From Sulfurimonas sp. (GTDB lineage Bacteria > Campylobacterota > Campylobacteria > Campylobacterales > Sulfurimonadaceae), in contig JALSLR010000035.1 of assembly GCA_026988245.1 (NCBI GenBank), positions 62,001-126,000 of the forward strand: DNA of 64,000 nucleotides, read 5' to 3'. The translations under genes and the position numbers were made by a program. Shown piece after piece: positions 34,468-43,483 of this stretch. The notes below the pieces were generated by a model, which saw only the letters and a program-made list of their open reading frames with translations, was not told the DNA's origin and did not search any database. Position 1 is the first letter of the stretch, and every line of letters begins with the position of its first letter.

Positions 34468-35021
34468 GCGTTAAAAAGTTCTTTTACATTGATGTTTTTT
34501 CTCTCACTCTCAAGAATTTGAAACACCTCTTTAGGTTTATAGCCCATGGCTGATGCCATAAAGTTAGTAGGAATCATCTCTAGTGCATTGTTATAGTCTG
34601 TTACAGCTTGGTTATAGGTGCGACGTGCTGCTGAAATCTGTTCTTCAAGTTCATTGAGGGAGCGTTGCAAATGCATAACATTCTCATTTGCTTTGAGATC
34701 TGGGTAGTTCTCAACTGCTATCATGATAGATCCAAGTGCAGAACTCATCTTAGCATCAAGGGCTATTTTATCTTCATCGGAGATATTTGGCTTGTTAGCA
34801 TCACTTCTAAGTTTTGTGATATCTTCTAAGGTGCTTTTTTCATGTTCCATATATTTACTTACTGAAGCAACAAGGTTAGGTATGAGGTCATAACGCTTTT
34901 TGAGTTGTGTATCTACACTTGCAAAGATGTTTTGTACTTGATTTTTTTTTGCAACCAAAGAGTTGTACATTAAAACCAAGACGAGACCAATGACTATAAC
35001 TGCTATTAAAGATGTTGACAT
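34464..35021 (-). CDS. lemA: LemA family protein
   Basis: A 185-residue LemA protein: an N-terminal membrane helix (LIAVIVIGLVLVLMYNSLV) followed by a helical-bundle domain with the family motifs FASVDTQLKKRYDLIPNLV, SARRTYNQAVTDYNNALE and FQILESERKNINV. LemA proteins are common and their biochemical function is unknown, with proposed envelope-stress links. This is the first gene of the leftward operon that ends with the outer-membrane protein at 27.25 kb. An exact word is at 34749. Confidence 0.93.
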   Translation of the reverse strand: MSTSLIAVIVIGLVLVLMYNSLVAKKNQVQNIFASVDTQLKKRYDLIPNLVASVSKYMEHEKSTLEDITKLRSDANKPNISDEDKIALDAKMSSALGSIMIAVENYPDLKANENVMHLQRSLNELEEQISAARRTYNQAVTDYNNALEMIPTNFMASAMGYKPKEVFQILESERKNINVKELFNA

Positions 35022-35051
35022 AAAAATCCTTTAGTTAAATTTTACCATAAT

Positions 35052-36233
35052 TTATGAGTGGTTTTCAATAATGCTTTGTGATGCTAAGAAACCACTAGCC
35101 CAAGCCCAAGCAAAGTTATACCCACCACGCTCTCCGATAACATCTACAACTTCACCACAAAAATAAAGATTGTTTTGTTTGAGTGACTCCATAGTTTTAT
35201 TGTCTATTTCGGCTACATCTACACCACCACCAGCTATCTCAGCATGTCTATAGCCATGCGTATCGTCTATCTCAAAAGTCCAGTTTTTAGTGGTTTGCGT
35301 TATTTTTTTCTTTAGATTAGCATTGATATTTTTAGTGTGAGTATCAATTTGTAAGTATTCTAGTAAACCTCGTGCTATTTTACTCGGCATCACTCCACTT
35401 AAAATATCTATGATGCTAAGCTTATTAGTGTTATTCGTAATGTGTGTACTTAATTCTTTGTTTGAAAAACTAGGCAGTATATCTAAGTTGACCTGTACTT
35501 TTTTACCTTGCATCATAGCTAAAGATGCACCTTGAGAGATATCTAAGATACTAAAACCAGACAAACCATAGGCTGTAAATAAAATATCGCCTTTGTTTGA
35601 ATCGTATTGTTTGTTGTTTATGATGAGTTTTGCCCCTGCGCTCACTTTTGCCCCAGCCATCTTTTTAAAGATTTTATGTTTCACTTCAAACTGAACTAAT
35701 GATGGATAACTTGGCTGAATCTTATGTCCATATATTTTTGCGAACTCTAAACCATCATCGTTGCCACCTAGGTGTGACGCTGCTTGGCTTCCTGTTGCTA
35801 TGACAACTGCTGATGAGTTTTTGAGTAATGCTTTTATATCTGTGATTTTTGTATCTGTGAATATATTTACACCTAGTCTTTTAGCTTCAGACTCTAGTAG
35901 TGTGACTACTGACTTTGCTTCATTGGAGAGTGGATATACCTTAGCATCATCTTTGACATCAAGAGCTAAACCTATGGAGTTACAAAACTCACTAAACTCT
36001 TTATAGCCAAATCTGTCTAAGGCATATTTGACAAAAGAGGGTTTGTTACTGAAGTAATTCTCAGAAGAAAGTTTAGTGTTGGTGATGTTACATCGACCAT
36101 TGCCTGAGACTAGGATTTTTTTGCCTAGTTTAGAGTTTTGCTCATAGAGGTCTACTTGTAAAGATTTTCTTGCACAAAAGATGGCACATAGAAGACCACT
36201 TGCTCCAGCGCCAATGATAGATATTTTTTTCAT
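35052..36233 (-). CDS. HI0933/YhiN-family FAD-dependent oxidoreductase
   Basis: A 393-residue flavoprotein with the N-terminal dinucleotide-binding motif SIIGAGASGLLCAIFCARK and the family hallmark GKKILVSGNGRCNITN near residue 40. The C-terminal part has YFCGEVVDVIGERGGYNFAWAWASG, which closes the FAD site. The family is widespread, but its substrate is not established. The gene sits upstream of lemA on the same strand with a 30-base gap and may be co-transcribed. Exact words are at 35080, 35412 and 35940. Confidence 0.92.
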   Translation of the reverse strand: MKKISIIGAGASGLLCAIFCARKSLQVDLYEQNSKLGKKILVSGNGRCNITNTKLSSENYFSNKPSFVKYALDRFGYKEFSEFCNSIGLALDVKDDAKVYPLSNEAKSVVTLLESEAKRLGVNIFTDTKITDIKALLKNSSAVVIATGSQAASHLGGNDDGLEFAKIYGHKIQPSYPSLVQFEVKHKIFKKMAGAKVSAGAKLIINNKQYDSNKGDILFTAYGLSGFSILDISQGASLAMMQGKKVQVNLDILPSFSNKELSTHITNNTNKLSIIDILSGVMPSKIARGLLEYLQIDTHTKNINANLKKKITQTTKNWTFEIDDTHGYRHAEIAGGGVDVAEIDNKTMESLKQNNLYFCGEVVDVIGERGGYNFAWAWASGFLASQSIIENHS

Positions 36234-36287
36234 ACCTTATTTTATCTAATTTTAGTTATATTTTATATTTGTTGAAACTATTTTAGT

Positions 36288-36293
36288 TATAAT
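36288..36293 (+). promoter_or_regulatory. -10 element immediately before the NIT-GGDEF gene
   Basis: TATAAT lies seven bases before the ATG inside the 13-mer TTAGTTATAATTT (36283-36295), which is identical to the one before the response regulator at 18.4 kb. This again suggests a leaderless or nearly leaderless transcript. Confidence 0.4.
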
Positions 36294-36300
36294 TTACGTT

Positions 36301-38220
36301 ATGAATAATATTTCTCTTAAAATAAAACTTAGTATTATATTCTTATTGCCCTCTGTAGTCCTTCTTTATCTCTTTTCAACGTATATATCATCAAAGTATG
36401 TTCAAGTTCATCACAGTCAGGTTATTAAACTTTCATCAAAGTTAACATCAGATTTGAGCGACTTAGTCCATAATCTACAGATAGAAAGGGGACTTTCTGC
36501 TGGATACATTAAAAAATCAGATTACAAGCAAACAAGAGTGAGACTTTTGGAGCAGTATGCAAAGACAGATAGTCATTTTCAATGTTTAGAGTATTTTGAG
36601 AACTCAGATTCTCCTGAGAAAAAAATATTTTTAAAACTCATTGATAAAAAAATAAAACCTATTATGTTGGATGTGTCTGATAAGTTGTCTCATATAAGTG
36701 AAATAAGAGAAAAAGTGTTGGATTTTAATCTATCGTTTGAAGAAAAAATAAAATACTACACAAATATAAATTTTAAAATAATATCGGCAATTAAAATTAT
36801 TAATAACCTTGTTTACAATCAAAATAACAGTAGTCTTTCTATCGAAATACTAGAAAAACTCAAAGAACAAGCTGGACTAGAAAGAGCATATCTTTTCAAT
36901 CAACTCATTGAAAGCTCTAAAAAAAATAACCTTCATCTCAATAAACTTACAATGCTTCAAAAAAATCAAGATAAATTTGAACAAGAGTTTTTTCTTGGTG
37001 CATCAAAACAAGAATCACTTTGTTGTCTAAAATATGTCAGTAAAGATATAAAAGAGAAACTTGTAGCCTATAGAAAAAACTTTAATGCTAATCTATTAGA
37101 TGCTAATGATGCACATAGTTGGTTTCAGGTAAGTACTGAGTATATAAATGGGTACGATAAAACTCTAAAAGATATCCTTACTACCTATACTGATTTGGCT
37201 GATAAAAAGTTCAAAGAGGCAGAATTAGATCTCTATATGACTCTATTCTTTGGAATATTTGCATTTTTAGCAATTTTGGTTATATTTGTAATTTTGATAA
37301 AACTGATAAATAAAGAGGAAAAATATGTAGAAAACCTTAGGTTTGAAGCTTATACTTTTGATTCTCATGAAGCGATGACAATTACTGATATGAATGCTAC
37401 TATCATAAAAGCAAATAAAGCTTTTACAGAGATAACTGGCTACTCAAAAGAAGAAGCTATCGGTAAGAACCCCCGTATTTTAAAGTCTGGAGTGCATGAA
37501 GATTCTTTTTATGAGGATATGTGGGAAAAAATCCAAACAGTTGGAAAATGGAGAGGTGAAATATATAACAAGAGAAAAAATGGCGATATATACCCTAAAC
37601 TTCTCTCTATCACTGCTATTAAAAATGACAAAGATGAAACGACACATTACATCGCACAGTTTTTAGACATAACAGAATTAAAAGATGCACAATCTAGGGC
37701 GGTTTATCAAGCTAATCATGATTTTTTGACAAATGTTATGAATAGAAAAGCTATAACTGCTAGACTAGAAGAGGAGTTTGCAAAAGCCACAAGACATGGA
37801 TTTTTAGAAGCATTTTTCTTTATTGATTTAGATAATTTTAAAATTATTAATGATACATATGGGCATAAAGTGGGTGATGAAGTACTTATAGAGTTTACAA
37901 AGAGGCTTCACTTAAGTATACGCAAAGAAGATCTCTTAGCTCGTCTGAGTGGTGATGAGTTTGCTATAGTATTAACAAATTCAAATAATGATTTAGATAA
38001 GTTGATAGTAAGTGTTAAGGCAGTAGCTGATAAGATTTTTAAAGAACTTTCAAGAGATTTTATCGTTCAAAACCATAGTATCAAATTAGGAGCTAGTATA
38101 GGTGTGAGTATATTTCCTCTTGATCAAAAAAATATTGATGATGTGATACATCAGGGAGATTTGGCTATGTATGAAGCAAAACGTAATGGTAAAAATAGCT
38201 TAAAGATGTATCAAGACTAG
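36301..38220 (+). CDS. NIT-PAS-GGDEF membrane receptor, probable diguanylate cyclase
   Basis: The protein is 639 residues. An N-terminal helix (LSIIFLLPSVVLLYLFS) and a second helix near residue 320 (LYMTLFFGIFAFLAILVIF) bracket a periplasmic nitrate/nitrite-sensing NIT domain with the signature LSDLVHNLQIERGLSAGYI. A PAS domain follows (ITGYSKEEAIGKNPRILKSG), then GGDEF with the active-site variant RLSGDEFAIV, which is a competent form. It should make cyclic di-GMP in response to a periplasmic signal, possibly nitrate or nitrite. The end overlaps mutS2 on the other strand by four bases. Confidence 0.9.
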   Translation: MNNISLKIKLSIIFLLPSVVLLYLFSTYISSKYVQVHHSQVIKLSSKLTSDLSDLVHNLQIERGLSAGYIKKSDYKQTRVRLLEQYAKTDSHFQCLEYFENSDSPEKKIFLKLIDKKIKPIMLDVSDKLSHISEIREKVLDFNLSFEEKIKYYTNINFKIISAIKIINNLVYNQNNSSLSIEILEKLKEQAGLERAYLFNQLIESSKKNNLHLNKLTMLQKNQDKFEQEFFLGASKQESLCCLKYVSKDIKEKLVAYRKNFNANLLDANDAHSWFQVSTEYINGYDKTLKDILTTYTDLADKKFKEAELDLYMTLFFGIFAFLAILVIFVILIKLINKEEKYVENLRFEAYTFDSHEAMTITDMNATIIKANKAFTEITGYSKEEAIGKNPRILKSGVHEDSFYEDMWEKIQTVGKWRGEIYNKRKNGDIYPKLLSITAIKNDKDETTHYIAQFLDITELKDAQSRAVYQANHDFLTNVMNRKAITARLEEEFAKATRHGFLEAFFFIDLDNFKIINDTYGHKVGDEVLIEFTKRLHLSIRKEDLLARLSGDEFAIVLTNSNNDLDKLIVSVKAVADKIFKELSRDFIVQNHSIKLGASIGVSIFPLDQKNIDDVIHQGDLAMYEAKRNGKNSLKMYQD

Positions 38221-40409
38221 AGATAAACTATCTTAGCACCAAAACCACCAAAGTGTTGAGGGGCATCGTCAAAGCCTTTGACTCTAGGATGGGCAGTTAA
38301 AAAGTTTTTTACAGCGTAGCTTAGTTTACCAGTCCCAATACCATGATATACTATAACTTCATCCCAACCATTGATGAGAGCATCTGAAAGAAATTTATCC
38401 AGAGTTTCACAAGCCTCCTCAGCACGCATTCCATGTAGGTCACATTTGAGTCCTGATTTTTTTTCGACATGAACTTTTACATTTGTTTTAGGTTTTGGCT
38501 GTATTATCTTAGTAGGTTTGAGATGCTTTGTTTTTACTCGTACTTGCATCCCATTTATCTCTACTAAAGCTTCAGCGTTTGATTTTATAGATTTGATAGT
38601 CCCTTTTTGCGTATGGTACTGCACTTCATCCCCAACTTTAAAATCTTTGTGGGAAAAACTTGGCTCGATACTCTCTTTAGGAAGCTTTTTGTTTGCCTTG
38701 CTCATCTGTCTATGGATAGCAGGAGTGTCTTTTTGACGTGCTGCTATTTTAGCTTCATCTATAGCTTCGTTATAGCTTGTTTTTAATCTATGTTTTTTCT
38801 TGTCCAGTTCAAAGGCTAGTGAGTCTTTAAGTTGTGTTATCTCAAGTTCTTTTTTCTTAAGAGTATGAAGTTGTTCATCTACTTGGGCATGTTTTTGTTT
38901 GAGCTCACGCTCTAGTTGACTCCCTCTTTCTATAAGTAAATTTAATCGTTCGGAATTGTCACCGTAGACACTCTTTGCTTCTTTTACTAAAGTGTTAGAT
39001 ATACCGTATCTGCTTGCAGTTTCAAAAGCGTAACTCTTCCCGATGATACCTTGCATAAACTCATAGGTGGGTTTACGCAACTCTTCATCATAGATAGCTG
39101 CCATTAGCTCAACATCATCCCTGTCAGCCATGAGGGCAGCAAGCCGTTTGTGGTGTGTAGTTACTATGATTTTTTGACCTTTTTTTATCAACTCATCAAG
39201 TATCACCTTAAAAAGAGCAGCTGCTTCATCGGAGTCAGTACCTAGTTCTATCTCATCAACTCCCACAAGGGCTTGTTTTTGTTTCATGATGTTGGAAAAT
39301 TCTTGCATCCGTCCGGCAAAAGTAGATATGTCATTTTTGACATTTTGGGGGTCATCTATGATGCTAAGGATATTTTTAAAGGTACCAATCTCACTTTTGT
39401 GTTCATCTAAGCTCATAGGGATGATGTACTTTGCCATAAAGGCTGATGCTAAGATGGACTTTAGCATCATAGTTTTTCCACCAGCATTTACACCCGTTAT
39501 CATTAGTACATTTTTATCAAATGTGACATCAACTGGTTTAGCTTTACTAAGAGCTGGATGGATAAAACTTTTCAGTGTGATGTTTGTATGTTTTTGTGCC
39601 TTGATAATTTTGAGATCTTTTGCTTTAGCGAAGAGGACTCTGGCTTGATAGTTATCAAACTTGCTAAACTCTTTGTCTATAAAGTTGATGAAGGCTTGTA
39701 GCTCTGTGAGGGTAGCAGAAAACTCTTTAGCATATCTATAAAATATAGACTCTCTTTCTTGGTTAATAAAGCGAATTTTTTCTTTTGCTTTCATGATGGA
39801 GTCAGGTGAGACAAAAAACCCACCACTACTACTGCGCCCAACAACGGCACCTTTAAGAACATGGTTAAAACCACCGCGAACAAGGAGACACTCTTGGTTA
39901 TTTACTAAGTGTAGTTGTGTGTCCATAAGGTATGAAGAGAGTTTGCTTGAGGTGGTAAGTCGTTTAAGGGAGCTTGAGATGTTCGCATTTTGTTCGCTTT
40001 TACGTTTGGAGAGTTCAAAAAGTTCAGAGTCTAAGTTCTCTTCAAACCTGCCATCAGAAGTAAAGTACTTCTCTAGTTCTAAAAATCGCTCATCAAACTC
40101 AAATTTAGCCATCCACGTACCAAGGATACCATCCAAATCTTTATTTTTTAAGTAACGAAAGTATCTTACAACTTTGATGATTTCAAAGATTTGTTCAAAG
40201 TTAAGTACACCTCTTTTTTTGAGATGATTTTTGATAGTAGTAAAATCAGAGATCTTTGGTGGTGCTTTAAACTCTACTTTATCAAGAGCTTGAATATACT
40301 TAAAATGAAGTTCTTGATCACCTTGTATGAAGAGTTTGTCATTTCGTGAGAAGAAAGATTGAAACTCCTCTATGTGAGCGTCAAGGTCGAGTTGAGAGAT
40401 TATTTGCAT
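38217..40409 (-). CDS. mutS2: MutS2 family ATPase/endonuclease with Smr domain
   Basis: MutS2 acts on branched DNA and on collided ribosomes; in Helicobacter it limits homologous recombination. The 730-residue protein has the ATPase core with Walker A ITGVNAGGKTMML, Walker B ALVGVDEIELGTD, a long coiled coil (about residues 500-580), and the C-terminal Smr nuclease domain with CDLHGMRAEEAC and VIVYHGIGTGKL. Length is near the family norm. Exact words are at 39360 and 39445, the latter forming an 8-bp inverted pair with TTAGCATC. Confidence 0.95.
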   Translation of the reverse strand: MQIISQLDLDAHIEEFQSFFSRNDKLFIQGDQELHFKYIQALDKVEFKAPPKISDFTTIKNHLKKRGVLNFEQIFEIIKVVRYFRYLKNKDLDGILGTWMAKFEFDERFLELEKYFTSDGRFEENLDSELFELSKRKSEQNANISSSLKRLTTSSKLSSYLMDTQLHLVNNQECLLVRGGFNHVLKGAVVGRSSSGGFFVSPDSIMKAKEKIRFINQERESIFYRYAKEFSATLTELQAFINFIDKEFSKFDNYQARVLFAKAKDLKIIKAQKHTNITLKSFIHPALSKAKPVDVTFDKNVLMITGVNAGGKTMMLKSILASAFMAKYIIPMSLDEHKSEIGTFKNILSIIDDPQNVKNDISTFAGRMQEFSNIMKQKQALVGVDEIELGTDSDEAAALFKVILDELIKKGQKIIVTTHHKRLAALMADRDDVELMAAIYDEELRKPTYEFMQGIIGKSYAFETASRYGISNTLVKEAKSVYGDNSERLNLLIERGSQLERELKQKHAQVDEQLHTLKKKELEITQLKDSLAFELDKKKHRLKTSYNEAIDEAKIAARQKDTPAIHRQMSKANKKLPKESIEPSFSHKDFKVGDEVQYHTQKGTIKSIKSNAEALVEINGMQVRVKTKHLKPTKIIQPKPKTNVKVHVEKKSGLKCDLHGMRAEEACETLDKFLSDALINGWDEVIVYHGIGTGKLSYAVKNFLTAHPRVKGFDDAPQHFGGFGAKIVYL

Positions 40410-40729
40410 GAGGATGCGCTAATCATTTGTCCATAGTTAGGAGTCCCTTTACGCCCTATAAAAGTATAGGTACCTGTACTTAAGTCATAAAGTGTTTTGT
40501 TCACTTTTATATCACCACATTGTACACTTTTGTTTTGCTCAAAAGCAGTGACAACTTCAAGCATAGCATCTCGTTTTGCCGAAGAGTATGTATTGTAAGC
40601 AATAGCACCAAGGATAACACCTAATATGACAAGAGAAATTGTGATTTTTTCTTTCTTTTTTAGTTCTGTAAAGTAGTGCATACTTAAAAATAAGAGTGCT
40701 ACTACTACAAGTCCAAGTATATATGCCAA
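40400..40729 (-). CDS. small membrane-anchored hypothetical protein
   Basis: A 109-residue protein with two hydrophobic segments (ILGLVVVALLFLSMHYF and ISLVILGVILGAIAYN) and a soluble C-terminal domain containing two Cys (VQCGDIKV and SASSCK) that could form a disulfide if it is periplasmic. I do not recognise a family. It overlaps the start of mutS2 by 10 bases, so the two are transcribed together. Confidence 0.65.
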   Translation of the reverse strand: MAYILGLVVVALLFLSMHYFTELKKKEKITISLVILGVILGAIAYNTYSSAKRDAMLEVVTAFEQNKSVQCGDIKVNKTLYDLSTGTYTFIGRKGTPNYGQMISASSCK

Positions 40730-40788
40730 GAGTATGTCCTATGATTTAATTTTGTCTAATTATAGCAAAAACTTGTATAGGCTAGCTT

Positions 40789-41358
40789 TTATTTACAAGT
40801 AGTTGTATATGGGATGTCAAAAGAGATGCTTATGTCATTCCAACCTTTGTTTTTATGACCAGATACATTTTTATTGAGTGTTCTTAATGCTGTAACTAAC
40901 TGAAAATCTAAGGCATCTATGACACCTTTAGCAAGTAGATGTGAGTTTTTCTTTGTATATGACATCGGTATAACTTGCGCTATATTATTAAGGGTGATTT
41001 TAACTTCTACATTTTTGTCATCTATCGAAACGATTTGTGCTTTTATCTTGTGCGAGCTAAGGTTTGATGTAAAATATGTAGCTATATTACTATTTTTAAG
41101 TGCTAAGTGAGCATCTATATTTTTGAGATTAAGAGTAACTCTTGCGTCTAGCATCATATCTTCAACTGAAGGAGTGTTTTTATGTAAAATATCGAGAGTA
41201 GTTTTTGAAAAGTTACCACCAACACCTATCTTTGACATAGTCTTGTACGATGTCCAGCCTACATCTATGGTGTCAGCGTTGTAGCATTCTTTTGCTTGGG
41301 CTGTGATAAACACTGAACTTATAAGTGTAATAAAGGTGAATACTATAGTTTTTTTCAT
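40789..41358 (-). CDS. YceI-like periplasmic protein
   Basis: A 189-residue exported protein with a signal peptide (FTFITLISSVFITAQA). The lipocalin-like beta pattern (DVGWTSYKTMSKIGVGG, IATYFTSNLSSHKIKAQIV, WNDISISFDIPYTTTCK) matches the YceI family, which is predicted to bind isoprenoids. Two Cys (near the mature N-terminus and at the C-terminus) may pair. It stands alone, with 60-80 base gaps on both sides. Confidence 0.78.
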   Translation of the reverse strand: MKKTIVFTFITLISSVFITAQAKECYNADTIDVGWTSYKTMSKIGVGGNFSKTTLDILHKNTPSVEDMMLDARVTLNLKNIDAHLALKNSNIATYFTSNLSSHKIKAQIVSIDDKNVEVKITLNNIAQVIPMSYTKKNSHLLAKGVIDALDFQLVTALRTLNKNVSGHKNKGWNDISISFDIPYTTTCK

Positions 41359-41436
41359 GATGAAATCCTTGTTTGTTTGAAAGATTATAACGAGTAGAGG
41401 TAAAGTGATGATTATTTTATATTGAGTAAATATACT

Positions 41437-42168
41437 TTAAACAAAGTTTAAAGTTTCTTCTATGTAGTGCTGTATCTTTGGAGCAGCACTTGTGGCTTCT
41501 TCATAATATACTTGTTCAAACTGTGTAGCATCAATATAGGGAGATTCTTCTAGATTATTTAAAATCTTATGACACTCTACGATTTCTAAGTTGGCATTTA
41601 TTTGTACTACATTGCCAAGCGTGCCTATCACGACTACTATAGAATCTTCATTTTGTAGGTGTCTAAAAGCATCATACATATCCATATATTTTGGTGCTTG
41701 TCCTCCAAAGAAAACTATAAAAGGTTTGATGTGCGAACTGGAACATTGAGGGCATGAGCCCTGGTCCGTAAAGGCTTTATAGCCTATGTCAAATATATGA
41801 GAACAAGAACTGCATTCCATTTTTGTGAGTTCTCCATGCACATGGATGACATTTTTACACCCAGCACGTTCAAATAAGTCATCTACATTTTGAGTGATAA
41901 TGATGCATTCATTAGGGTATGCTTTTTGAATGTTTGCTACAACTTCATGTGCATAGTTTGGCTCTACATCTGCAAGTTGTATGCGTCTTTGGTTGTAGAA
42001 CTTATGGACAAGGTCGTAGTTTTGTAACCAAGTGTGTTGATTGCATACGTCTTCAATACGATGATTTTCCCAAAGTCCGTCTGCATCTCTAAAGGTTTTT
42101 ATGCCTGATTCGGCACTTATACCGGCCCCACTAAAAATGATAATTTTCTTAGAAGGAATGTTTTGCAT
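41437..42168 (-). CDS. Sir2-family NAD-dependent protein deacylase
   Basis: The 243-residue sirtuin removes acyl groups from lysines using NAD+. It has the NAD site FSGAGISAESGIKTFRD, the catalytic region ITQNVDDLFERAG and VHGEL, and a zinc site with CSSC and CPQC, followed by FIVFFGGQAP. I place the start at ATG 42168, one base after the murC stop. The frame extends further upstream inside murC, but that part resembles no sirtuin. The shared strand and tight spacing suggest co-transcription with murC. Confidence 0.92.
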   Translation of the reverse strand: MQNIPSKKIIIFSGAGISAESGIKTFRDADGLWENHRIEDVCNQHTWLQNYDLVHKFYNQRRIQLADVEPNYAHEVVANIQKAYPNECIIITQNVDDLFERAGCKNVIHVHGELTKMECSSCSHIFDIGYKAFTDQGSCPQCSSSHIKPFIVFFGGQAPKYMDMYDAFRHLQNEDSIVVVIGTLGNVVQINANLEIVECHKILNNLEESPYIDATQFEQVYYEEATSAAPKIQHYIEETLNFV

Positions 42169-42169
42169 C

Positions 42170-43483
42170 TTAGGCAGTACCTCGAATTTGGTAGGTGATA
42201 TCTCCTGCACCAAAACCAATGACAAGGCCTTTGTTTATAGTCTTTAAGTCTTGTTTGTCTTTGACTATGGTGATGTTGTTGCTTGCTCGTGTTATCTTGT
42301 CTGCCATTGTCAGGTTATAGTGTGCAAATCTTTTTATAAAATCGATATCTTGAGTTGCCTCACCAGCTGCCCAAACAGGAAGAATAATAAGTTCATCGGC
42401 CCCTTCAAAACATTTTGTAAACTCTTCTAAGTTGTCTATAGTTCTTGAGTATTTATGTGGTTGCCAGATAGCTGTAATCTTATCAAAACCTTTGAGCATT
42501 GCATACTCTTTTACAGAATCAAAAGTAGCCTTTATCTCAGTTGGATGGTGCCCATAATCGTCTATAATGACACCACTGTCTTTAAGTGAGATGATGTCAA
42601 AGCGTTTTTTTATACCTTTAAAGTCAAGGAGATTTGTGCGAATATCTTCTATATCCATAGATTCATGCGCTGCAAGAATGGCTAAAGAAGCATCAAGTGC
42701 GATATGTTTACCAAAGCCCCAAACTTCAAAACTCCCAAGACTTCTGAGAGTAAATCTAGTATGTGGTTCATCATTGATGAGGATATATTCTATGTTTGTT
42801 ATATCTTTGCTTGGGTAGAGCCAAGAGGCTTCCACTTCATTGATAAGTGAGCTTAAAAAAGGATCCTCAGCGTTAAGTACACGACATTGTGCAGAGTTGA
42901 TAAAGGTCCGGTAGGAGTCATAAAAACGCTCATAGTTATAGTCATAATACTCCATATGTTCAGGTTCAGCATTGATAACCATAGCACAATAAGGGTTGGA
43001 GTTTAAAAAACTTCCATCACTCTCATCAGCTTCAAAGAGCATCACATCATTACTCTTCTCGTAACGAACATTAGAGCCAAAGGCTTTTGCTTCAGCACCA
43101 ATGATTGCAGAACCACACATGATAGACGTTAGTATAGCGGTTGTAGTACTTTTGCCATGTGCACCTGCTACAGAGTATACTTTTTTACCAGCTAAGATCT
43201 GAGGAAGTGCTTCTCTGCGAGCAAGTACCTCTATACCTTTTGCTTGAGCAGCAAGAATTTCAGAATTATCTGGACGAATGATTGCTGAATGGACAACGAG
43301 GTCTTGATTTGAAATTGCACTTGCATCATGTGGTACGATTACTTTTATCCCCATTTCACGAAGTTTTTTGGTTATGATGGTGTCAGCTATATCAGAACCA
43401 CTTACTTCATGGCCATTAAAATGCATATACTGTGCAAGACCAGAAATTCCTATACCACCTATACCAATAAAGTGTATTTTCAT
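42170..43483 (-). CDS. murC: UDP-N-acetylmuramate--L-alanine ligase MurC
   Basis: MurC adds L-Ala to UDP-MurNAc in peptidoglycan synthesis. The 437-residue protein has the N-terminal motif HFIGIGGIGISGLAQYMH, the ATP-binding GAHGKSTTTAILTSI near residue 110, FEADESDGSFLN, and DDYGHHPTEIKATFDS, all typical of Mur ligases. It follows a hypothetical gene with no intervening base, with the Sir2 gene downstream. Confidence 0.96.
   Translation of the reverse strand: MKIHFIGIGGIGISGLAQYMHFNGHEVSGSDIADTIITKKLREMGIKVIVPHDASAISNQDLVVHSAIIRPDNSEILAAQAKGIEVLARREALPQILAGKKVYSVAGAHGKSTTTAILTSIMCGSAIIGAEAKAFGSNVRYEKSNDVMLFEADESDGSFLNSNPYCAMVINAEPEHMEYYDYNYERFYDSYRTFINSAQCRVLNAEDPFLSSLINEVEASWLYPSKDITNIEYILINDEPHTRFTLRSLGSFEVWGFGKHIALDASLAILAAHESMDIEDIRTNLLDFKGIKKRFDIISLKDSGVIIDDYGHHPTEIKATFDSVKEYAMLKGFDKITAIWQPHKYSRTIDNLEEFTKCFEGADELIILPVWAAGEATQDIDFIKRFAHYNLTMADKITRASNNITIVKDKQDLKTINKGLVIGFGAGDITYQIRGTA

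Noticed and set aside
42169..42225. Longer N-terminus of the Sir2 protein.
   Set aside because: It lies within murC, has no resemblance to sirtuins, and ATG 42168 gives the normal length.
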